Assembly (NCBI GenBank): GCA_964457365.1 | Contig: CAYWFP010000167.1 | Span: 1-5,244, forward strand | Length of the DNA: 5,244 bases | DNA from: CAYWFP01 sp964457365 | Lineage (GTDB): Bacteria > Planctomycetota > SZUA-567 | Direction: 5' to 3' | Shown here: positions 1 through 5,244 of the stretch, piece after piece | Layout of the letters: each line of letters begins with the position of its first letter | Numbering within the stretch: position 1 is the stretch's first letter | Translations under genes and position numbers: made by a program | Notes under the pieces: generated by a model | Database searches by the model: none | Told to the model about the DNA's origin: nothing | The model's input: only the letters and a program-made list of their open reading frames with translations

Positions 1-765
1 CTCGACGATCATCGAGGCGTAGCTCTGCACGCCGCCGATCAGGTTGTTGAAGTCGTGCGCGATGCCGCCGGCGAGCTTGCCGATGGCCTCGAGCTTCTGC
101 GACTGGAGCGCCTTGCTCGCGATCCGCTTCTCCTCGCTGCGGTCGTGGCAGACCGCGACGCAGCCGACGACCCGCTCCGCCTGGACCACCGGCGAAATCG
201 TGGCGCTGACCGGGAACTCCTCGCCGGATTGGCGCCGCCGCCAGCTTTCCAGCTTTTCGGCACGCTCCCCGCACTTGACCGCCTCCAGCACGCCGGCGAA
301 CTCCGCCCGCAACCGTTCGGGAACGGTCATGGCCGCCGGCCGGCCGATCGCCTCGGCGGGGGTGTACCCGTAGATCGCTTCCGCGCCGCGGTTCCAGCTC
401 TGGATGCGGCCGTCCAGATCGGTGCCGATGATCGCCGCGTCGCTGGAGGAGACGACCGCGGCCAGGAACGCCTCCGAGGTTGCGCCGGCCTCGTTTCCAC
501 GGATGATGCGGAGGATGAGAATCATCGCGATCAGCGCGACCAGCGCCAGCACCGTCGATAAGATCGGCAGGAACGGCGTCTGCGCCGTCGGCTGCCCGAC
601 CGCTTGTACCAGCAGCAGCACGCGTCGCAGCATGATGAGTATGCTGATCCCGGCGAGCAGGAGCGGCACGCGGCTGGTACGTGGGCGAAGACCCGCGCGC
701 AACAGCAGGACGATCATTACGCCGAGGATGGCGAGAGTGAGCGCGTGAAAGAGGATCGCGGTCAT
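1..765 (-). CDS. Membrane-bound PAS sensor histidine kinase, N-terminal part (3' end outside window)
   Basis: This frame is open from an ATG at 763-765 to the left edge, giving 255 residues with no stop. Three hydrophobic segments come first (about residues 3-23, 33-57 and 65-88), with little periplasmic sequence between them, so the input is probably cytoplasmic or within the membrane. A PAS domain follows at about 96-213, with the typical SWNRGAEAIYGYTPAEAIG core and a C-terminal CHDRSEEKR. The phosphoacceptor helix has the H-box LAGGIAHDFNNLIGG, with the phosphorylated histidine at His237. This GGIAHDFNN type of H-box is common in kinases that partner NtrC-like or other response regulators. 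The rest of the dimerisation domain and the ATPase domain lie beyond the edge. The start is supported by GAGGA six bases upstream. The PAS ligand is unknown; I see no obvious haem or flavin signature. Kinase assignment is strong; the partner regulator is not visible. Confidence 0.93.
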   Translation of the reverse strand, partial: MTAILFHALTLAILGVMIVLLLRAGLRPRTSRVPLLLAGISILIMLRRVLLLVQAVGQPTAQTPFLPILSTVLALVALIAMILILRIIRGNEAGATSEAFLAAVVSSSDAAIIGTDLDGRIQSWNRGAEAIYGYTPAEAIGRPAAMTVPERLRAEFAGVLEAVKCGERAEKLESWRRRQSGEEFPVSATISPVVQAERVVGCVAVCHDRSEEKRIASKALQSQKLEAIGKLAGGIAHDFNNLIGGVQSYASMIVE

Positions 766-771
766 GGTGCG

Positions 772-776
772 TCCTC
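772..776 (-). promoter_or_regulatory. Ribosome binding site of the PAS kinase
   Basis: GAGGA lies six bases before the ATG at 763-765. It decides the start of the left-edge kinase, whose next in-frame ATG (codon 17) falls inside the first membrane helix. Confidence 0.7.
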
Positions 777-806
777 GTACGAAGGTGTCGCCTATTTGAC
801 CACGCC

Positions 807-843
807 CCTCCGGCCGGGGCAAGCGGATTCGCCCGGCCGGAGG
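807..843 (-). terminator. GC-rich hairpin between chemoreceptor and kinase genes; possible terminator or intercistronic stem
   Basis: CCTCCGGCCGGG (807-818) pairs perfectly over 12 bp with CCCGGCCGGAGG (832-843), leaving a 13-base loop. It begins 11 bases after the chemoreceptor stop codon (855-857), where a terminator would sit. On the minus strand the stem is followed by GGGGCGTGGTC rather than a run of T, so it is not a classical intrinsic terminator. It could instead stabilise the upstream mRNA end or allow partial read-through into the kinase gene. Confidence 0.5.
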
Positions 844-854
844 AGGGGATTGGG

Positions 855-3683
855 TTAGAAGTCCTTGAAGCCGTCGTCGTCCATCGGAATCACGTCGTCG
901 GGCTTGGCGATGGCGTGGCCCGACGAATCGGACTTGTGCGTCAACTGCGGCGCGCGGGCCGGCCGCGCGGTCGCGAGCTTGCGGGCCGGGGCTTTCCTGC
1001 CGTGGCCGTTGTGGCCGCTCGTCGCCGAGCCGCCGACGATCTCCGAGAGTTGCCCCACCACCTGCCGCATCTGGTCGGCCTGGGCGCTGAGTTCCTCCGA
1101 GGCCGAGGCCGATTCCTCGGCATTGCTGGCGTTGGTCTGGGTTACCTTGTCCATCTGCGCCACGGCGGTGTTGACCTGGTCCACGCCTTGCGCCTGCTCG
1201 TTGCTGGCGGCGCTGATCTCGTTGATGAGCTGCGCCACCTTGCCGGCGCTGGTCTTGACCTTGCCGAAGCTCTCCTCGAGCTGGCTGACGATCTCGGTGC
1301 CGTTCTTGACGCGCGTCACCGTGCCCTCGATCAGCTCGGCCGTGTCGCGGGCGGCCTGCCCGGCGCGCTGGGCGAGGTTGCGCACCTCGTCGGCGACGAC
1401 CGCGAAACCCTTGCCGGCGTCCCCCGCGCGGGCGGCCTCGACCGCGGCGTTCAGGGCCAGCAGGTTCGTCTGGAAGGCGATCTCCTCGATGGTCTTGATG
1501 ATGTTGCTGATCTTGTCCGAGGACTCGCTGATCTCGCCCATGGCCTTGGCCATGTTCTCCACCGCCTTGGCGCCCTCCTGGACCTGCTGCTGCGTGTCGC
1601 TGACCTCCTGGTTGGCGCTGTTGGAGTTGTCCGCGTTCTGCCGGGCCATGGAGGCCATCTCCTCCAGGGCACTGGATGTCTCCTCCAGCGACGCGGCCTG
1701 CTCGGTCGCGCCCTCGGCCAGCGACTGGCTCGCCGCGCTGACCTGCCCCGAGGCGGCGGCGACCTGGTCGCTGCCTTCGTTGAGGCCTTCGATGATGCGG
1801 TTGATGGGCTTGCTGATGCCGCGGGCGATGAAGAACGCCACGAGGGCCACGACCACCGCCGAGACGACGGCGACACCCAGGATCCAGCCGACCATCGTCG
1901 CTTCGGCCGAACCGCTCGTCTTCTCCATCTCGGATTTGGCCGCCATCGCGACCGCTTCGTCCTGTTCGCAAATCAGGGCATAGTGAACGCCGAACACGTC
2001 GACGGGGGCATACGCCGAAAGAACCATCTCGTTGTTGTAATCCGGGATCAAGCCGTCCGCCGTCTTGCCGGCGAGGGCTTCCTGCACCGCTTTCGTCTGG
2101 ACCCGGAGATTGCTCGCGAACGAGTTCTTCACCGAATACGATCCGTTCAAAGCGCTATCGGTGCGCATAAGCCCTTCGGAGCCGACGAGATAGGCTTCCA
2201 GTCGCTGCTCCTTGCTCGACCCGTTCTGGACCATGTAGTTGATGGACTCGAGCGAGAGCTGGAGCGCGACGACGAGTTCGGTCTTCCCGCCGACGACGAC
2301 GGGTTGGGCGATGAAGGCGCAAGGTTCGTTGTTGCTCGGCGCATAAGGCGCGAAGTCGGCGAAGCCAAGCTGCTGGGAATCGATGACTCCGCGGACGAGC
2401 TTGCCGAGATTGGAAGCGCTGTAGGCCCCGTTCACGAAGTTGGAGCGATAGTCCTTCTCCTTGGCGACGGTGTAGAAACAATAGCCGTCCGGATTGATGA
2501 GGAACAGGTCGTAATATCCATACGACTTGGTGTAGCGGGTGAAGAAATCCTCCGACTCGCCCTCGACATGCGGAGCGAACGCCTCGGCGATATCCACCTC
2601 GCAGATCGCGGCCCAGCGCAAACCGCCGGGCAACTTCAGCGGCGAGAAGCACGAAAGCACGGGTTGGCCGTTGTAGTCCAGAATCACCTTCTGGTCGGCG
2701 GTTCCCGCAAGCGCCAGGCGTGCGGCTTCGGTATCGCAGCCGTTCTTCTTCACGCTGCCGGCGAACGACGCCTTGACCGAGTGCCCCGTCGGATCGAGGT
2801 ACGAATCGCTGCGCATCCGCAGATCGGGGCCGACGAGGTAGCACTCTCCGGTTTTCCCGAGCCCCCGGCGCTCCTGCATGATGCCGTTGATCTGAGTGAG
2901 GCTGAGTTGCAACGCGACGACGCCGATCGTCTCGCCGCCGTCGGTTACGGGTGCGCCAATGAACGAGCAGGGCTCGTTGCCGCTGGGCGCGTATGGAGCG
3001 AAGTCGATCATCGTCGGCTCCGAAAGGGCCGCACGGAAGCATTGGCCGAGCGGACTGCCCTTCAGCGCCCCGCTCTTCAGGTTCGCGCCGAGATCGGATT
3101 CCTTGGCCACAGTATAGACGACCTCGCCTTTTCGGGTGATCAGGAAGAGGTCGTAATACCCGTACTCCTTGGCGTAGTGGCTCAGCCACGAGCCGAACCG
3201 CTCTTCCACCGCACGCCATGTCGGGGCGTCTTCGTTCAAGAGGTTCCCGTCGATGGAATTGCCTTGACCGCGGAAGGCGGTTTCGAACGCTTGCAGGCCT
3301 TCGGCGACCTCGCGATTCTTGCGGAGAACGGAAAGATCGCCCATGCGTTCGTCGAAGTAACTCTGGATCTGTTTGGTCTTGATCGCGCCGACGGCGCCGA
3401 GCTTCTGGAACGCGTCCTGCCGCAGTGTCCGCACGGTTTCCATCAGAACGGACATGTCGCCCTTCCGCTCCTCGAAATACTTGGTGATCTGGTGGCTCTT
3501 GGTATCGCGCATCGCGCGGAGCTGTTCGTAGGACGCATGCTCCAATGCGGTCGATCCCTGGCCGGAAACGGTCCCGAGAGAAGCGGTCGCCACCCTCCAG
3601 CCGATCAGGCCCACCGTCGCCAGCGGTACCAAACCCACCAGCAGATACGTCGTGATCAACTTCGTGCTCAACTTCATCTTCAT
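855..3683 (-). CDS. Methyl-accepting chemotaxis protein with duplicated Cache-type periplasmic sensor
   Basis: A 942-residue transmembrane chemoreceptor. Membrane helix 1 is at about 9-30 and helix 2 at about 597-621, so some 565 residues face the periplasm. The sensor starts with long helices carrying a 40-residue repeat (ITKYFEERKGDMSVL at 66-80, IQSYFDERMGDLSVL at 106-120), then two Cache-like units (about 160-365 and 375-576) that share YGYYDLFLI, TVAKE, FAPYAPSxNEPC, VVALQLSL, DYN and a CExD-like end. The cytoplasmic tip is canonical (IAFQTNLLALNAAVEAARAG at 735-754), so it should bind CheA and CheW. Likely methylation pairs are 661/662, 667/668, 674/675, 856/857 and 863/864. A flexible tail of about 55 residues ends in GFKDF, which fits a CheR-docking pentapeptide. 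Only an ISKPINRII stub stands where HAMP should be. ATG at 3683 is preferred over the Met codon at 3677 because GGGAGG sits at the right distance. The ligand cannot be told from sequence; a small metabolite is usual for Cache sensors. Confidence 0.96.
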   Translation of the reverse strand: MKMKLSTKLITTYLLVGLVPLATVGLIGWRVATASLGTVSGQGSTALEHASYEQLRAMRDTKSHQITKYFEERKGDMSVLMETVRTLRQDAFQKLGAVGAIKTKQIQSYFDERMGDLSVLRKNREVAEGLQAFETAFRGQGNSIDGNLLNEDAPTWRAVEERFGSWLSHYAKEYGYYDLFLITRKGEVVYTVAKESDLGANLKSGALKGSPLGQCFRAALSEPTMIDFAPYAPSGNEPCSFIGAPVTDGGETIGVVALQLSLTQINGIMQERRGLGKTGECYLVGPDLRMRSDSYLDPTGHSVKASFAGSVKKNGCDTEAARLALAGTADQKVILDYNGQPVLSCFSPLKLPGGLRWAAICEVDIAEAFAPHVEGESEDFFTRYTKSYGYYDLFLINPDGYCFYTVAKEKDYRSNFVNGAYSASNLGKLVRGVIDSQQLGFADFAPYAPSNNEPCAFIAQPVVVGGKTELVVALQLSLESINYMVQNGSSKEQRLEAYLVGSEGLMRTDSALNGSYSVKNSFASNLRVQTKAVQEALAGKTADGLIPDYNNEMVLSAYAPVDVFGVHYALICEQDEAVAMAAKSEMEKTSGSAEATMVGWILGVAVVSAVVVALVAFFIARGISKPINRIIEGLNEGSDQVAAASGQVSAASQSLAEGATEQAASLEETSSALEEMASMARQNADNSNSANQEVSDTQQQVQEGAKAVENMAKAMGEISESSDKISNIIKTIEEIAFQTNLLALNAAVEAARAGDAGKGFAVVADEVRNLAQRAGQAARDTAELIEGTVTRVKNGTEIVSQLEESFGKVKTSAGKVAQLINEISAASNEQAQGVDQVNTAVAQMDKVTQTNASNAEESASASEELSAQADQMRQVVGQLSEIVGGSATSGHNGHGRKAPARKLATARPARAPQLTHKSDSSGHAIAKPDDVIPMDDDGFKDF
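1956..2561 (-). repeat. Second Cache-like sensor unit (diverged internal duplication in the chemoreceptor)
   Basis: Encodes about residues 375-576. Landmarks recur 211 to 216 residues after those of the first unit: YGYYDLFLI at 388, TVAKE at 405, NEPC ending at 455, VVALQLSL at 471, DYN at 548 and C572 in ICEQD. Codons differ at many synonymous positions, so this is an old duplication. It joins the second membrane helix directly. Confidence 0.8.
2589..3206 (-). repeat. First Cache-like sensor unit (diverged internal duplication in the chemoreceptor)
   Basis: Encodes about residues 160-365. Two lobes can be read: YGYYDLFLI (174-182) to VVALQLSL (255-262), then ECYLVGPDLRMRSDS (280-294) through LDYNGQPVLS (335-344) to WAAICEVD (357-364). 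That order fits a double-PAS (dCache) fold. The same landmarks recur in the second unit downstream. Confidence 0.8.
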
Positions 3684-3691
3684 GCTTACTT

Positions 3692-3697
3692 CCTCCC
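3692..3697 (-). promoter_or_regulatory. Ribosome binding site of the chemoreceptor gene
   Basis: GGGAGG lies eight bases before the ATG at 3681-3683. It would be 14 bases from the alternative Met codon at 3675-3677, so it fixes the upstream ATG as the start. Confidence 0.8.
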
Positions 3698-3733
3698 AAT
3701 CTCCTCGGATAAAATATTCTTCGTGGATTTCGT

Positions 3734-4258
3734 TCAGTCTTGCTCACTGATCAGTCCGGCCGCGAGGACCAGTTCCTCGCTGGTCAACACCTGCGAGATG
3801 TCCAGCAGGATCTTGACCTTATCGCCGATTTTTCCCATGCCGAGAATGAAATCGGTGTTGATCGCCGTGCCGAAGCGCGGCGGATCCTCGATATCGTCCT
3901 CCTCGATGTCGAGCACCTCCTGCACGGTGTCGACGACCACGCCCATCATCGTCCCGTCGACCTCGACGACGATGACGCAGGTCTCGGTGGTCTGCTCGGC
4001 CTCGGGCATGTCGAACTTCAGCCGCAGGTCGATCACCGGGATCACCTTGCCGCGCAGGTTAATCACGCCCTTGACGAACGGCGGCGTTTTCGGCACCGAG
4101 GTGACCGCCATCATGCCGATGATCTCCTTGACGCTCATGATGCCGATGCCGTACTCCTCCTCGCCGAGGATGAACGTCAGGTACTTGCCCGACCGCGTCG
4201 CCGGCTCGGTCGCGCTCGAGAATTCCTGGGTTCCGATGTCGGAAACGACTTCTGTCAT
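3734..4258 (-). CDS. cheW: Chemotaxis scaffold protein CheW
   Basis: A 174-residue cytoplasmic adaptor that couples chemoreceptors to the kinase CheA in signalling arrays. After about 24 polar N-terminal residues, the CheW fold runs to residue 157: KYLTFILGEEEYGIGIMSVK (25-44), VPKTPPFVKGVINLRGKVIP (55-74) followed by VIDLRLKF, TCVIVVEV (93-100), MMGVVVDTVQEVLDI (104-118) and ILGMGKIGDKVKILLDI (138-154). The INLRGKVIPVIDLR block is the family hallmark. There is no receiver domain, so it is CheW rather than CheV. The frame stays open upstream to 4492, but ATG at 4258 is chosen because GAGGAG lies six bases before it and the extension has no family similarity and would run across the sigma-54-type promoter. 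The chemoreceptor gene follows after 50 bases, which suggests one transcript and a dedicated receptor-CheW pair. No cheA, cheR, cheB or cheY is in the window. Confidence 0.97.
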   Translation of the reverse strand: MTEVVSDIGTQEFSSATEPATRSGKYLTFILGEEEYGIGIMSVKEIIGMMAVTSVPKTPPFVKGVINLRGKVIPVIDLRLKFDMPEAEQTTETCVIVVEVDGTMMGVVVDTVQEVLDIEEDDIEDPPRFGTAINTDFILGMGKIGDKVKILLDISQVLTSEELVLAAGLISEQD

Positions 4259-4264
4259 ACCGTG

Positions 4265-4270
4265 CTCCTC
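4265..4270 (-). promoter_or_regulatory. Ribosome binding site of cheW
   Basis: GAGGAG sits six bases before the ATG at 4256-4258. This is what sets the cheW start against the longer open frame upstream. Confidence 0.8.
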
Positions 4271-4318
4271 TCCATATCCACTTGATCGCCCTGACCTGAC
4301 ATGGTTGGGGTGAACCTC

Positions 4319-4334
4319 CTCAAACTTCGTGCCA
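4319..4334 (-). promoter_or_regulatory. Candidate sigma-54 (RpoN) -24/-12 promoter of cheW-mcp
   Basis: On the minus strand the sequence is TGGCACGAAGTTTGAG. The -24 element TGGCACG matches the consensus fully. After exactly four bases comes TTGA against the consensus TTGC, so the one key departure is A for C at -12. The predicted transcript start is near 4308, leaving about a 50-base leader before the cheW ATG. The gene just upstream encodes a sigma-54 activator, which strengthens the call. No convincing sigma-70 promoter was seen in the same gap. Confidence 0.68.
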
Positions 4335-4432
4335 GCCGCGTCGCCGTCTGTCCAAGTCTGCCCCGGCGCGAGCCTTGCGACTTCACCTGCGCGTGTTTCG
4401 CCCGGCGCTGCGGCCACAAGCGGAAAAGGATC

Positions 4433-4446
4433 GTCCGGATCTGGAC
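4433..4446. promoter_or_regulatory. Palindrome upstream of the sigma-54 promoter; candidate activator-binding site
   Basis: GTCCGGATCTGGAC is symmetric at 12 of 14 positions (GTCC-N-GATC-N-GGAC). Its centre is about 130 bases upstream of the predicted transcript start, within the usual range for sites of sigma-54 enhancer-binding proteins. It could also form a weak four-pair hairpin after the activator gene. Only one clear copy is seen, so the assignment is tentative. Confidence 0.4.
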
Positions 4447-4523
4447 AACGAGCGGTCGCGCCGAACCGGCATGCGGCCGTAATCCGCCACACGACTATGC
4501 GTTAGGGAAGATGTGAAAATGCG

Positions 4524-5244
4524 TCAATCGCTTGAGGCGGGAATCTCGGGAATGACTAATTCGTGCTTGCGGATCAACGCGTAGAGCGAGCTGCGCGAGA
4601 TCTGCAACAACTGCGCGGCTTCGGACTTGTTGTAATGGCAGCGTGTCAGCGCTTCGCGGACGTGCTCGCGTTCCAGCTCCGCCAGCGGCGTGAACGACGT
4701 CTCGGCGGCCTTCTCCCGCAGCGTATCGGGCAGATCCGCCGGCCGGATCACCGGGCGCGGCGCGTCGGCGACAAGGCGGGTGACGACGTTGCGCAGCTCG
4801 CGGACGTTGCCCGGCCAGGCATGGCGCGTCAGCGCCGTCATCGCCTTGGGGCTGAAGCGCCGGCGCGCGACCGCGGCCGGCGAGGCGGCGTCGATGAAAT
4901 GCTCCGCCAAGAGCGGGATGTCGTCGCGTCGCTCGCGCAGCGACGGCATGGTGAAGGCGCGTTCGAGAACGCGGTAATACAGGTCTTCGCGGAAGGTGCC
5001 GTCGGCGACCAGCGCGTCGAGGTCCTGGTTGCAGGTCACGATCACGCGTACGTCCACCGGCGTCGCTTCCCGTCCGCCGACGCGGACCACCTCGTGCCGG
5101 TCCAGGACGCGCAGCAGCGCCGCCTGCACCGCCGGCGGGGCCGACTCGATCTCGTCCAGGAGCAGCGTGCCGCCTTCGGCCGCCTCGAAGTAGCCGGGCT
5201 TCTCCGCGTGCGCGCCGGTGAAGGCGCCCTTGACGTGGCCGAAG
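4524..5244 (-). CDS. Sigma-54-dependent transcriptional activator (NtrC family), C-terminal part (5' end outside window)
   Basis: The frame is open from the right edge to a TGA at 4524-4526, giving 239 visible residues. This is an AAA+ enhancer-binding protein that remodels RNA polymerase with sigma-54. In order: FGHVKGAFTGA at the very start (the GAFTGA loop that touches sigma-54), Walker B GGTLLLDE (24-31), sensor I VIVTCN (67-72), arginine fingers FREDLYYR (84-91), sensor II WPGNVREL (143-150), and a Fis-type helix-turn-helix (about 203-227, NKSEAAQLLQISRSSLYALI). Walker A and any N-terminal receiver, GAF or PAS domain lie outside, so it cannot be said whether phosphorylation controls it. 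An internal GTG at 5129 is not a real start, because the AAA+ domain continues in frame upstream of it. It precedes cheW and its sigma-54-type promoter, so it may control cheW-mcp. Confidence 0.95.
   Translation of the reverse strand, partial: FGHVKGAFTGAHAEKPGYFEAAEGGTLLLDEIESAPPAVQAALLRVLDRHEVVRVGGREATPVDVRVIVTCNQDLDALVADGTFREDLYYRVLERAFTMPSLRERRDDIPLLAEHFIDAASPAAVARRRFSPKAMTALTRHAWPGNVRELRNVVTRLVADAPRPVIRPADLPDTLREKAAETSFTPLAELEREHVREALTRCHYNKSEAAQLLQISRSSLYALIRKHELVIPEIPASSD

Noticed and set aside
55..561. Plus-strand frames opposite the left-edge kinase
   Set aside because: The minus strand here reads a continuous PAS domain and GGIAHDFNN H-box; the plus-strand frames show no motif or start signal.
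3684..3733. Separate promoter for the chemoreceptor in the AT-richer gap after cheW
   Set aside because: GAATATTTTATCC hints at a -10 region, but no matching -35 or -24/-12 pair is present and the gap is only 50 bases; cotranscription with cheW is simpler.
2155..3747. 530-codon minus-strand frame overlapping the chemoreceptor in another phase
   Set aside because: It is Arg-rich and without domains; the chemoreceptor phase contains all family motifs without a break.
915..4313. Very long open frame (1132 codons) on the plus strand
   Set aside because: It lies opposite the chemoreceptor and cheW. Its composition (Arg, Gly, Ala, Asp, Leu and His runs) is what antisense of a GC3-rich gene gives, and it has no recognisable domain. 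The minus-strand genes are unmistakable.
4259..4492. N-terminal extension of cheW to an upstream ATG at 4492
   Set aside because: The extension resembles no CheW sequence, runs through the promoter and palindrome, and the internal ATG at 4258 has a good ribosome binding site.
4301..4516. Small plus-strand frame with a cysteine-rich stretch (CDFTCACFARRC), resembling a zinc-binding peptide
   Set aside because: There is no Shine-Dalgarno before its ATG, it covers the sigma-54-type promoter of the opposite strand, and its Arg-rich composition looks like chance.
1..5244. CRISPR arrays, tRNA or rRNA genes, insertion sequence ends, phage attachment sites
   Set aside because: I looked on both strands and saw no spaced direct repeats, cloverleaf sequences, transposase motifs or terminal inverted repeats.

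Overview
This window is GC-rich bacterial DNA (about 60-65% G+C by eye). It holds four genes, all read right to left (minus strand): a sigma-54 activator (right edge, 5' end missing), a CheW scaffold protein, a large chemoreceptor, and a membrane-bound PAS histidine kinase (left edge, 3' end missing). The genes suggest a motile or chemosensory Gram-negative bacterium that uses sigma-54. The chemoreceptor style (Cache sensor, no full HAMP, C-terminal GFKDF) recalls deltaproteobacteria-like or neighbouring phyla, but I cannot fix a taxon from the sequence.

Layout from upstream to downstream on the minus strand. (1) 5244-4524: C-terminal 239 residues of an NtrC-family enhancer-binding protein, with the GAFTGA loop, Walker B, arginine fingers, sensor II and a Fis-type HTH. 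(2) 4523-4259: a 265-base gap with a close match to a -24/-12 sigma-54 promoter (4319-4334) and, about 110 bases upstream of it, a 14-base near-perfect palindrome (4433-4446) placed where an activator site would be expected. (3) 4258-3734: cheW. (4) 3683-855: a 942-residue chemoreceptor, 50 bases after cheW and probably cotranscribed with it. (5) 854-766: a gap with a strong GC hairpin (807-843). (6) 765-1: N-terminal 255 residues of a three-helix PAS histidine kinase, cut 18 residues after the phosphoacceptor histidine.

Working model (inference): the receptor senses a periplasmic ligand with a duplicated Cache region and signals through CheW to a CheA that is not in this window. The sigma-54-type promoter would drive cheW-mcp, and the neighbouring activator is the obvious candidate to switch it on. 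The PAS kinase could be the partner of that activator or of a regulator beyond the left edge.

I see no mobile element, CRISPR array, tRNA or rRNA, and nothing that amounts to a wholly new system. The points most worth a second look are the sigma-54 promoter with its upstream palindrome, the near-absence of a HAMP domain in the receptor, the duplicated sensor, and the drop in GC3 across that sensor.
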